From assembly GCF_001428565.1 (NCBI RefSeq), contig NZ_LMIA01000001.1:457612-521611 (forward strand): a DNA stretch of 64,000 nt. The letters are read 5' to 3'. Each line of letters opens with the position of its first letter. Within the stretch, counting starts at the first letter, position 1. The position numbers were made by a program, and so were the translations under genes. Positions 40,060 through 49,647 of the stretch are shown in pieces. The notes beneath the pieces are model-generated. The model ran no database searches. It saw only the letters and a program-made list of their open reading frames with translations, and had not been told where the DNA came from. The stretch comes from Nocardioides sp. Root190. Its GTDB lineage: Bacteria; Actinomycetota; Actinomycetes; Propionibacteriales; Nocardioidaceae.

Positions 40060-40992
40060 ATGGGATTCGCCGGAGCTCTCCTGCGCGCCGCCGGAGCCGG
40101 CGGGGTGCTGGGCGCCGCCGTGACGTCGTACGCCCTCTGGGAGACGCAGCAGTTCACCGTGCGCAGGTACGACGTCCGGGTGCTCCCGGCCGGAATGCGA
40201 CCGCTCCGGGTGCTGCACCTCAGCGACATCCACATGACGCCCGGCCAGACCCGCAAGCAGGAGTGGCTGCGCTCCCTGGCTGCCCTCTCGCCCGACCTGG
40301 TCATCGACACCGGCGACAACCTCGCGCACCGCGACTCGGTCCCCGTGGTCCTGGACAGTCTCGGGAGCCTGCTCGAGGTGCCCGGCATCTTCGTGCACGG
40401 CTCCAACGACTACTTCGAGCCCGGCCTGCGCAACCCGATCGGCTACCTGCTGCCGGACCGCGGGCGGCGCTACACCGGCACCCCCCAGCTGCCCTGGGGC
40501 GAGCTCAGCGCCGGGATGGCGGGCGCCGGCTGGCTGGACCTCACCAACCGCCGGGCCCAGCTCACCGTGGGCGAGACGACACTGGCCTTCGCAGGCGTCG
40601 ACGACCCGCACCTCGACTACGACGACCTGGCGGCCGTCGCGGGGCCAGCGGACCCCGATGCCCACCTCCGGCTCGCGGTCGCCCACGCGCCGTACCTGCG
40701 CGTCCTGGACCAGTACGCCGCCGACGGCTACGACGCGATCATCGCCGGCCACACCCACGGCGGTCAGGTCCGCCTCCCACTCCCCGGCGGCTCCCGCGCC
40801 TACGCCACCAACTGCGACCTCGAGCCCGCCCGCGCCCGCGGGCTGCACCGGCATCCGGCGGACTCCCGTCCCGACGAGCCGGGCTCCTCGTGGCTGCACG
40901 TCTCGGCCGGGATCGGCGGCAACCCCTACACGCCGATCCGGATCGCCTGTCGACCCGAGGCCGTGGTGCTGACCCTGCTGCCGCGCGGGTGA
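40060..40992 (+). CDS. membrane-anchored metallophosphoesterase (Rv3683-like)
   Basis: A 310-residue calcineurin-like phosphoesterase. An N-terminal hydrophobic segment (about 3-25) may anchor it. Metal motifs: Asp56/His58 in HLSDIHM, Asp86 in DTGDN, and GHTHGG near residues 231-236. The usual GNH[DE] motif reads G114-S-N-D117, a variant I also recall from actinobacterial relatives such as Rv3683. Related enzymes (YaeI/LpxH-like group) hydrolyse phospho-lipids or phosphodiesters. ATG 40060 fixed by family length. It ends the conserved block. Confidence 0.87.
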   Translation: MGFAGALLRAAGAGGVLGAAVTSYALWETQQFTVRRYDVRVLPAGMRPLRVLHLSDIHMTPGQTRKQEWLRSLAALSPDLVIDTGDNLAHRDSVPVVLDSLGSLLEVPGIFVHGSNDYFEPGLRNPIGYLLPDRGRRYTGTPQLPWGELSAGMAGAGWLDLTNRRAQLTVGETTLAFAGVDDPHLDYDDLAAVAGPADPDAHLRLAVAHAPYLRVLDQYAADGYDAIIAGHTHGGQVRLPLPGGSRAYATNCDLEPARARGLHRHPADSRPDEPGSSWLHVSAGIGGNPYTPIRIACRPEAVVLTLLPRG

Positions 40993-41081
40993 GCCCGACC
41001 GGTCCCGATTCGGAGCCCGGTCCGCGATTCCGCTATGCTCCCCTGCTTGTGAGCAGACCCCGTTTCGGGGTGTGTGATCGG

Positions 41082-41158
41082 CGGGCTGTGGCGCAGCTTG
41101 GTAGCGCGCCTCGTTCGGGACGAGGAGGCCGCAGGTTCAAATCCTGTCAGCCCGACCA
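41082..41158 (+). tRNA. tRNA-Pro (CGG anticodon)
   Basis: A 77-base cloverleaf: acceptor CGGGCTG/CAGCCCG, anticodon stem CCTCG/CGAGG with loop TTCGGGA and anticodon CGG at 41116-41118, T-arm GCAGGTTCAAATCCTGT, and encoded CCA at 41156-41158. A -10-like TATGCT lies at 41034-41039 upstream. Confidence 0.97.
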
Positions 41159-41163
41159 CACAG

Positions 41164-41192
41164 CAGGCGGATCCGGTTATCGGATCCGCCTG
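41164..41192 (+). terminator. terminator of tRNA-Pro
   Basis: CAGGCGGATCCG (41164-41175) and CGGATCCGCCTG (41181-41192), perfect 12-bp arms with a 5-base loop, 5 bases after the tRNA. Confidence 0.8.
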
Positions 41193-41254
41193 TGGTCATT
41201 TCCAGCACCCGACCACGCCCCGATCCCGGGCTGGGTCGTGACAGACTGCCTTTC

Positions 41255-42343
41255 ATGTCAGACGAGCAGGACAAGCTGAAGCTCAGCTTGGAGCCGCCCA
41301 AGCTGTTCGGGCGGAAGAAGAAGCCGGCCAGTGCGGCCAGCCCCTCCGAGCCTGCGCCTGCCGCGGCTCAGGACGATGCTGCCGGCGCTCCTGAGGCACC
41401 CGTCGAGGAACCTGCCGAGGAGTCTGTCGAGGAGTCTGTCGAGGAGCCGACGGTCGTCCTGGACGCCGTTGATGGGCCTGCAGAGGACACCGCTGAGGAC
41501 ACCGCTGTGATCGAGCCGGTGGCCGCGGAGCCCGATCCTGAGCCTGTTGCGGTCGAGGTTCCAGAGGCCGTCGAGACGGAGCCCGAGCCCGTCGTCGTAC
41601 CTGAACCCGACCCCGTGGTCGAGCCGGTGCCCGTCGTCGAGCCGGAGCCTGTCGTCGAGCCGGAGCCCGTGCCCGTCATCGAGCCCGAACCGGCCGTCAC
41701 GGCACCGGCGGCGAAGCCCGATCTCACCAAGCCGGCTGCTGCGAAGGCTGCTGATACCAAGCCCGCCGCCACCAAACCGGCAGCTGCCAAGCCGGTGGCG
41801 ACGAAGCCGGCCGCGACGAAGCCCGCGGCCACCACCGCAACCGCCACGAAGCCGGCCAAAGCGGCGAAGCCCGCCAAGCCCGCGAAGGCCCCCAAGCCGG
41901 CCAAGGTCGAGGCCTCGTCGGGTGACGCCGCAGACACGGTCCTCGCCGACCAGGGACCCCTCCTGACGGCGTACCGCGCCGCTGCCCTCACCGGCCTCGT
42001 CGTCGGCGCGGCGATGGTGGTCCTCACCTGGCTGTCCCTGCGCGGCTGCGAGGCCGTACGCGACACGTCCTCCTGCGGCGGCGGCCCCGGCTTCATCCTG
42101 CTCATCGCGACCTTCGCGGTCTGCGTCCTGCTCGGCAGCGCCCTGCTCAAGGCCTTCCTGATCCCCGACCCGGGCAGCAGCAGCTTCCTCGCGGTCGGTC
42201 TGGTCGCCGTGGTCGCGCTGCTGTTCCTGATCGACTTCCTCGACAACTGGTCGATGCTGGTGATCATCCCGGTGCTCAGCATCGGGGCCTATCTCGCCTC
42301 GGTCTGGGTCACCAAGACCTTCGTCGAACCCGCCGACGCCTGA
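41255..42343 (+). CDS. membrane protein with Pro/Glu-rich and KPAA-repeat cytoplasmic region
   Basis: A 362-residue protein. Residues 1-150 are acidic and Pro/Glu/Val-rich (PEPV repeats). Residues 150-230 are basic with repeating KPAATKPAA/KPAKAAKPAK units that resemble histone H1-like tails. The C-terminus (about 245-355) has four membrane helices with a Cys pair (RGCEAV...SSCGGGP) between the first two. The two charged blocks of opposite sign suggest a flexible cytoplasmic scaffold or nucleic-acid-binding tether. No family recognised. ATG 41255 follows the tRNA terminator. Confidence 0.72.
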   Translation: MSDEQDKLKLSLEPPKLFGRKKKPASAASPSEPAPAAAQDDAAGAPEAPVEEPAEESVEESVEEPTVVLDAVDGPAEDTAEDTAVIEPVAAEPDPEPVAVEVPEAVETEPEPVVVPEPDPVVEPVPVVEPEPVVEPEPVPVIEPEPAVTAPAAKPDLTKPAAAKAADTKPAATKPAAAKPVATKPAATKPAATTATATKPAKAAKPAKPAKAPKPAKVEASSGDAADTVLADQGPLLTAYRAAALTGLVVGAAMVVLTWLSLRGCEAVRDTSSCGGGPGFILLIATFAVCVLLGSALLKAFLIPDPGSSSFLAVGLVAVVALLFLIDFLDNWSMLVIIPVLSIGAYLASVWVTKTFVEPADA

Positions 42344-42366
42344 CGCATCGGCCCACTGAGCGCACA

Positions 42367-42436
42367 AAACTGCCCCTGGGCACACGGAATTCCGTGTGCC
42401 CAAGGGCAGTTTCACCGCCTAAGCGGTGAAACTTCC
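42367..42436. repeat. nested palindromic repeat element, copy B
   Basis: A 46-bp near-perfect palindrome (42367-42412, one mismatch per arm, core CTGGGCACACGGAATTCC) runs into a second palindrome, AGTTTCACCGC/GCGGTGAAACT (42408-42433). Both modules match copy A at 14385-14453. It fills the gap between the convergent membrane protein and asd genes and touches the asd stop, so it may act as a bidirectional terminator. Confidence 0.85.
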
Positions 42437-44778
<2,342 letters not shown>

Positions 44779-44841
44779 GAGGGCCTCACTCCTGGCTGAC
44801 GGGGAAGGGAAACGGTCCCTGCCACATCGGAACCGGGCCCG

Positions 44842-44847
44842 ATTCTA
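44842..44847 (-). promoter_or_regulatory. -10 element TAGAAT of lysC-asd operon
   Basis: TAGAAT lies 63 bases upstream of GTG 44778, giving a leader of about 55 bases that includes an AGGAG near the start. No riboswitch fold was recognised in the leader. Confidence 0.45.
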
Positions 44848-44858
44848 CCGAGAGGTCG

Positions 44859-45500
44859 CTAGCCCTTTTCGCCGCTGTCCAGCACCGCGGCCGCCGCCTG
44901 CACGAGCGCGATCTCCTGGGTGGTGTCGAGATCGACGTCGAGCCGGTCGTGGGCGACCACGGAGAGCAGCGCCTTCATCGACGAACCGGCCAGCGTCCCC
45001 CACGCCGAGACGTAGGAGAACTGCCACCACCACAGCGCCTCCTCGACGTCCCCGGCGTCGTAGTGGCGCACGCCGATCGCGAGGTCGGCGGCGATGCTCG
45101 CAAGGTCGTCGGAGAGCAGGCCCACCACGACCTCGGGCTGGTAGGGGTCGAAGACATAGCTGTAGGTGTCGAGGTCGCCGAGGAGGCTCGCCAGCTGGAG
45201 ACGGAGGTCCTCGACGTCGGCGTCGGGGCCGTCGTCGGGCTGGAACTCGTCACGGGGCGCGAAGTCGCGGTGCACACCGAGCCGCGCGCCGGTCAGGGCG
45301 ATCTGGCTGATCTGCAGGAGCAGCAAGGACACGGCCTGCCCGCCGGTCGCCTCGGCAGCGACCACACGCAGACCGTCCAGGAACGAGCGCACCGAGGCCG
45401 CGATGTCGTCGGCGAGACGCACGGTCTCGGTCTCGACGGCGATCAACGCCTCCAGCGCCGCCAGGCCCGGCAGCTTCTCGGTCGTGCTGGTTTCACTCAT
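44859..45500 (-). CDS. DUF5063 family protein
   Basis: A 213-residue, mostly helical acidic protein. Landmarks: LAALEALIAVETETVRLADD, LLLLQISQIALTGARLGV, DTYSYVFDPYQPEVVVGLLS and EALWWWQFSYVSAWGTLAGS. I recall DUF5063 proteins next to recR in actinobacteria, matching this context. Function unknown; no catalytic motif seen. ATG 45500 is preferred because GAGGGCGGGACC precedes it. It lies 32 bases after recR and probably shares the dnaX-ybaB-recR transcript. Confidence 0.72.
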   Translation of the reverse strand: MSETSTTEKLPGLAALEALIAVETETVRLADDIAASVRSFLDGLRVVAAEATGGQAVSLLLLQISQIALTGARLGVHRDFAPRDEFQPDDGPDADVEDLRLQLASLLGDLDTYSYVFDPYQPEVVVGLLSDDLASIAADLAIGVRHYDAGDVEEALWWWQFSYVSAWGTLAGSSMKALLSVVAHDRLDVDLDTTQEIALVQAAAAVLDSGEKG

Positions 45501-45532
45501 GGTCCCGCCCTCGTTCCCGCTCGCGTTCCCGC

Positions 45533-46129
45533 TCACGTCGCTGTCTGTCTTCCCACGAATGCTCGTCCGAGAGTGACCTCGTCGGCGTACTCGAGGTCTC
45601 CTCCCACCGGAAGTCCACTGGCCAAACGCGTCACGCGCAACCCCAGAGGGCCGAGCAACCTCGTGAGGTACGTCGCGGTGGCCTCACCCTCGAGGTTCGG
45701 ATCGGTCGCCAGGATCACCTCGGTGACCGCCCCGTCGGCCAGCCGGGTGAGCAGCTCGCGGATGTGGAGCTGCTCGGGACCGATGCCGTCGATCGGCGAG
45801 ATCGCGCCGCCGAGCACGTGGTAGCGCCCCCGGAACTCACGGGTCCGCTCGATCGCGACGACGTCCTTGTACTCCTCGACGACGCACAGCACCGTCACGT
45901 CACGACGCGCGTCACGACAGATCCGGCACTGGTCGTCCTCGGCGACGTTGAAGCAGATGCTGCAGAACTTCACCTTGTCCTTGACCTCGATGAGGACGTC
46001 GGCGAGGCGTCGTACGTCGACGGGATCGGCCTGCAGGAGGTGGAAGGCGATCCGCTGGGCACTCTTGGGCCCGACCCCCGGCAACCGACCGAGCTCGTCG
46101 ATCAGGTCCTGGACGACACCTTCGTACAC
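45533..46129 (-). CDS. recR: recombination mediator RecR
   Basis: A 198-residue RecR of the RecFOR pathway, loading RecA at gapped DNA. Helix-hairpin-helix [17 protein letters not shown] (16-32), C4 zinc finger Cys56, Cys59, Cys68, Cys71, and a Toprim domain with [12 protein letters not shown] and [14 protein letters not shown]. The protein starts VYEGVVQDL at GTG 46129, 13 bases after ybaB. The dnaX-ybaB-recR order is the common bacterial arrangement. Confidence 0.97.
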   Translation of the reverse strand: MYEGVVQDLIDELGRLPGVGPKSAQRIAFHLLQADPVDVRRLADVLIEVKDKVKFCSICFNVAEDDQCRICRDARRDVTVLCVVEEYKDVVAIERTREFRGRYHVLGGAISPIDGIGPEQLHIRELLTRLADGAVTEVILATDPNLEGEATATYLTRLLGPLGLRVTRLASGLPVGGDLEYADEVTLGRAFVGRQTAT

Positions 46130-46142
46130 GCCTCGGCCCCCG

Positions 46143-46586
46143 TCAGAACCCGAGCGGTCCGGGCGTCTGGCCCGGCCCGCCCTGGCCGCCCATGCCGCCC
46201 AGACCGGGCAGTCCACCCATGTCGGGGAGGCCACCGGCCAGTGGACCGAGGATCTGCTCGGCGAGCTCGTCGACCTTCGAGCGGGCGTCGCGGAAGGCCG
46301 CGACGACCAGGTCGCCGAGGTCGGCCAGTGCCTCGGCATCGACGTCACCGCCCAGCGCCTCCGGCGCGATGGTGACGGCCGTCAGCTCGCCCGCACCGGA
46401 CACTGTCACGGTGACCGCACCACCGGCGACCGAACCGTCGACGGTGGCCTCGGCGAGACGCTGCTGCGCCTGCTGGAACTGCTCCTGCATCTGCTGCGCC
46501 TGCTGGAACAGGGCGCCCAGGTCGAGGCCGCCGGGTCCTCCAGTCGGGGCGCCGCCGGTCAGGGCGTCGAACGGGTTCTCGCTCAT
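46143..46586 (-). CDS. ybaB: YbaB/EbfC nucleoid-associated protein
   Basis: A 147-residue YbaB/EbfC-family DNA-binding protein. The N-terminal amphipathic helix [20 protein letters not shown] (about 25-44) and the beta-sheet [21 protein letters not shown] are characteristic. A Gly/Met/Pro-rich tail (last 30 residues, [20 protein letters not shown]) is longer than in E. coli YbaB. ATG 46586 is chosen; an upstream start would add a repetitive DEKIDEK peptide. In operon with dnaX and recR. Confidence 0.92.
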   Translation of the reverse strand: MSENPFDALTGGAPTGGPGGLDLGALFQQAQQMQEQFQQAQQRLAEATVDGSVAGGAVTVTVSGAGELTAVTIAPEALGGDVDAEALADLGDLVVAAFRDARSKVDELAEQILGPLAGGLPDMGGLPGLGGMGGQGGPGQTPGPLGF

Positions 46587-46646
46587 GGTGTCTCTCTTCT
46601 CGTCGATCTTCTCGTCGATCCGGTCAGGCATGCGGGTGGCGCGGCG

Positions 46647-48803
46647 TCAGTCGCCGCGGGGGATCTCCTCGATCACCTGGGCGCCGAGCTCCCGGGCCAG
46701 CAGCTCGGCACTGGACTCCGCGTCGACCTCGGCGTCGTCGAAGTCGACGTGCGCGTCGGGGTCCTCCGGCGGACCGTCGGCCCGGGCGTTCTCCTGGGCC
46801 TGGATGTCGGCCATCCGCGAGCGTCGCGACTGCTCCTGCTCGCCCGGCTGGCCCTCGCCGTCCACGGCCCACGGCGGGGCGTCGTCGACGGACTGCTCGG
46901 CGTTCCCCTGTGCCGGCGCCTGCTGGGCGGCCGCAGCGACCGGAGCCGGTGCGGCGGCGGACGGGGCCTGCGGGGCAGGCTGGTCCTGGTCGGGCGAGGC
47001 CGGAGGACGGGCCGAGGGGTCGGCCGACGGATCGATGATCGCGTCGATGCGCACCTTCACGCCGATCTCGTCGATCACCGCCTGCTGCACGATGTCGGCG
47101 TGACCGCCGGACTCGAAGGAGCGGCGCGGGCCGTCGGTCTGGAAGCCGAGCGCGAGGACGCCGTTGTCGAAGCCGACGACCTGCGAGTTCTGGGTCAGGT
47201 GGATCCAGGTGACCCGCTTGACGCCCTTGACCCGGTCGATGACCGAGGGCCAGAGCCGACGCAGGTCGACCAGGTTGAGTCCACCACCGGCAGGAGCGGA
47301 GGAAGCAGCGGCCGGTTGGGCCGCCACCGGTTGGGCCGCCACCGGTTGGGGGGCAACCGGCTCGACGACGGGCGCCACGGCCACAGGCGCGGGCGCGACG
47401 GGCTGCGGCGCCTCCGCAACCGGGGCCGGCTGGTGGACCGGGGCCGGCTGCTCGACCGGGGCAACCGGCTGGCTGACCGGCTCACGCTGCGGCTCGGGCT
47501 CCGCGCGACGCGCCGCCGGCGCGTCCTCGATCCGCTCGGGTGCGGCCCGCTCGGCCCGCGAGGGGGCCGGACGGTCCTGCGCAGGGGCGGCGGCGGGAGC
47601 CGGCGCCGGGGCGGACTCCGCGGACGTCGTACCGCTGATCGCGGCGCGGCGCTCGAGCCGGTCCAGCCGGGCCAGCACGCCCTCGGTGGTGTGATCGGCG
47701 CCCGGCAGCAGGATCCGCGCGCAGATCAGCTCGAGGAGCAGGCGGGGTGCGGTGGCTCCCCGCATGTCGGTGAGACCGGCGGCGACGAGGTCCGCGGCCC
47801 GGGTGAGCTCGGCACGCCCGAAGGAGGTCGCCTGCACCGTCAGCCGGTCGGCCTGGTCACCGGAGACGTCGAGCAGGCCCGAGGCGGCGGCATCGGGGAC
47901 GGCGGAGATGATGACCAGGTCCCGCAGTCGGCGCAGCAGGTCCTCGGTGAAGCGGCGAGGGTCCTGGCCGGTCTCGACCACCTTGTCGACCACCCCGAAC
48001 ACCGCCGAGCCGTCGCCACTCGCAAAGGCCGACACGACGTCGTCCAGCAGCGTGTCGGGGGTGTAGCCGAGCAGGCCGCTCGCCAGGTCGTAGGTCACGC
48101 CCTGGGGACCGGAGCCGCCCAGCAGCTGGTCCAGCACGGAGAGGGTGTCCCGCGCGGACCCGGCGCCGGCACGTACGACGAGCGGCAGCGCGGCCGGCTC
48201 GATGGACACGCCCTCGCGATCGCACAGCTCGGTCAGGTAGGACGTCAGCAGCCGCGGCGGGATCAGCCGGAACGGGTAGTGGTGGGTGCGCGAGCGGATG
48301 GTCGGGATGACCTTCTCCGGCTCGGTCGTGGCGAAGATGAAGCGCAGGTGGGGCGGGGGCTCCTCGACCAGCTTGAGCAGGGCGTTGAAGCCCTGCGTGG
48401 TCACCATGTGCGCCTCGTCGATGATGTAGACCTTGTAGCGGCTGCGGACCGGCGCGAAGAACGCCTTCTCGCGCAGGTCGCGGGCGTCGTCCACACCACC
48501 GTGGGAGGCAGCGTCGATCTCGATCACGTCGATCGATCCGGGACCGTTGCGGGCCAGGTCGCGACAGCTGTCGCACTCGCCGCACGGGTCAGCGATCGGC
48601 GCCTGCTCACAGTTGAGCGCGCGGGCCAGGATCCGGGCACTCGTCGTCTTGCCACAGCCACGGGGGCCGGAGAAGAGATAGGCGTGGTTGACCCGGTTGC
48701 CGGCGAGGGCCGACCGCAGTGGCTCGGTGACGTGCTCCTGCCCGATCACCTCGGCGAAGGTCTCGGGCCGGTAGCGGCGGTAGAGCGCGAGCGGGGAGTC
48801 CAC
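46647..48803 (-). CDS. dnaX: DNA polymerase III subunit gamma/tau
   Basis: Clamp-loader ATPase of 718 aa. Walker A GPRGCGKT (46-53), zinc ligands Cys65, Cys74, Cys77, Cys80, DEAH at 129-132, sensor 1 ATTEPEKV and sensor 2 GSARD. Domain III ends near residue 370. A long Pro/Ala/Gln-rich linker (about 395-505, with QPVAAQPVAA repeats) and a C-terminal domain (about 510-600) follow, then an acidic tail. No slippery A-run was seen for frameshifting to gamma. GTG 48803 lies 6 bases after a -10 hexamer. Confidence 0.96.
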   Translation of the reverse strand: MDSPLALYRRYRPETFAEVIGQEHVTEPLRSALAGNRVNHAYLFSGPRGCGKTTSARILARALNCEQAPIADPCGECDSCRDLARNGPGSIDVIEIDAASHGGVDDARDLREKAFFAPVRSRYKVYIIDEAHMVTTQGFNALLKLVEEPPPHLRFIFATTEPEKVIPTIRSRTHHYPFRLIPPRLLTSYLTELCDREGVSIEPAALPLVVRAGAGSARDTLSVLDQLLGGSGPQGVTYDLASGLLGYTPDTLLDDVVSAFASGDGSAVFGVVDKVVETGQDPRRFTEDLLRRLRDLVIISAVPDAAASGLLDVSGDQADRLTVQATSFGRAELTRAADLVAAGLTDMRGATAPRLLLELICARILLPGADHTTEGVLARLDRLERRAAISGTTSAESAPAPAPAAAPAQDRPAPSRAERAAPERIEDAPAARRAEPEPQREPVSQPVAPVEQPAPVHQPAPVAEAPQPVAPAPVAVAPVVEPVAPQPVAAQPVAAQPAAASSAPAGGGLNLVDLRRLWPSVIDRVKGVKRVTWIHLTQNSQVVGFDNGVLALGFQTDGPRRSFESGGHADIVQQAVIDEIGVKVRIDAIIDPSADPSARPPASPDQDQPAPQAPSAAAPAPVAAAAQQAPAQGNAEQSVDDAPPWAVDGEGQPGEQEQSRRSRMADIQAQENARADGPPEDPDAHVDFDDAEVDAESSAELLARELGAQVIEEIPRGD

Positions 48804-48809
48804 CCCTGA

Positions 48810-48815
48810 ACACTA
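48810..48815 (-). promoter_or_regulatory. -10 element TAGTGT, leaderless dnaX promoter
   Basis: TAGTGT ends 6 bases before GTG 48803. Confidence 0.55.
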
Positions 48816-48868
48816 ACCAGCCCTGCCGACAGCACCAGAGGGCCGTGCCGGAGTGGACCGGAGCGCGG

Positions 48869-49408
48869 TCACTCCAGCCGGTTCTCGTGGACGGTCGACT
48901 GCAGCGTCGTCCGGTTCAGATCGAGGTAGAGCTCGCTCTCGGTGAGCGACAGCGTCACGACGTTGCGGCGTTCGACGGCGGCGACCGCGGCGTCGATGAA
49001 ACCGGGATCGAAGCTGCGTACGACGACGTCCCCGGCGCGATGGATGCGCTTGCCCGACCAGCTGGTCAGCAACCGGGCCGGGTCCCGATGCGTGTAGACC
49101 GCCACCCGGTCCGCCGACTTGCTGCCGTGGTGCAGGCGCTCGGCGTCCGGCGCGCCCACCTCGATCCACGCGAGGATCCGGCCGGTGAGATCGCGCACGA
49201 CCACCGCAGGCTCCTGGGTCGAGGAGATGCCCTCGCTGAACGCGATGCCCTCCTCGTACTCCATGCAGTAGGCCAGCAGGCGCGTGAGCATGTGGGCGTC
49301 GGTCTCGGAGGGATGCCTGGCCAGGCGGAGGACGAAGTCCTCGTAGACGCCACGGTCCATGTCGGCCCATTGCACCGTGAAGGTGTGGATCGTCGAGCCG
49401 GCTGCCAT
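48869..49408 (-). CDS. YaeQ family protein
   Basis: A 179-residue YaeQ-family protein, a fold related to PD-(D/E)XK nucleases. Landmarks: VQWADMDRGVYEDFVLRLAR, HPSETDAHMLTRLLAY, EPAVVVRDLTGRILAWIEVG and HHGSKSADRVAVYTHRD, which carry the D...E...K-like residues. Cellular role is unclear. ATG 49408 begins at the family N-terminus and follows a TAGTGT -10 by 8 bases. Confidence 0.87.
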   Translation of the reverse strand: MAAGSTIHTFTVQWADMDRGVYEDFVLRLARHPSETDAHMLTRLLAYCMEYEEGIAFSEGISSTQEPAVVVRDLTGRILAWIEVGAPDAERLHHGSKSADRVAVYTHRDPARLLTSWSGKRIHRAGDVVVRSFDPGFIDAAVAAVERRNVVTLSLTESELYLDLNRTTLQSTVHENRLE

Positions 49409-49416
49409 GTCGAACG

Positions 49417-49422
49417 ACACTA
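49417..49422 (-). promoter_or_regulatory. -10 element TAGTGT, leaderless yaeQ promoter
   Basis: TAGTGT ends 8 bases before ATG 49408, just downstream of the SRP RNA gene on the same strand. Confidence 0.45.
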
Positions 49423-49450
49423 TGCCGCGCGGCCGCGGGGAAAAGCAGAG

Positions 49451-49537
49451 GCCCCCCGTGTACCCGACAGAGCCCACTTACCCTTGCTGCCTTCCGGCCC
49501 TGGGGGAGTTGGGTGAGATGCCGCCACACGGGGGGTT
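49451..49537 (-). ncRNA. ffs: signal recognition particle RNA, small bacterial (4.5S) type
   Basis: The minus strand contains the conserved domain IV hairpin GGGCCGGAAGGCAGCAAGGG with the GGAA tetraloop and asymmetric AGCA loop, where Ffh binds. The ends pair as CCCCCCGTGT... with ...ACACGGGGGG (49525-49536 with 49452-49463), giving a rod of about 87 bases. It guides membrane-protein targeting. Placed beside dnaX, as I recall for mycobacterial ffs. Confidence 0.95.
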
Positions 49538-49647
49538 GGCACCACTCTAGACGACAGCATCCGCGGGTCGGCAGAGCGGGTGGGACCTCGCGAAGTGGGG
49601 CGCAGAGGGAGCAGGCGGGGACTTGGGAGACACACCCCCGGGTACAC

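Noticed and set aside
41580..41900. Repetitive DNA that could suggest a CRISPR array or satellite
   Set aside because: The repeat is codon-level (PEPV and KPAA units) inside one open frame, with no constant repeats plus unique spacers. The PTPDP repeat at 5430-5500 and the PE/AP repeat at 25780-25880 are likewise coding.
46647..48803. Programmed frameshift in dnaX giving a short gamma form
   Set aside because: No A-rich slippery heptamer followed by a hairpin was seen after domain III; the linker is uniformly GC-rich.
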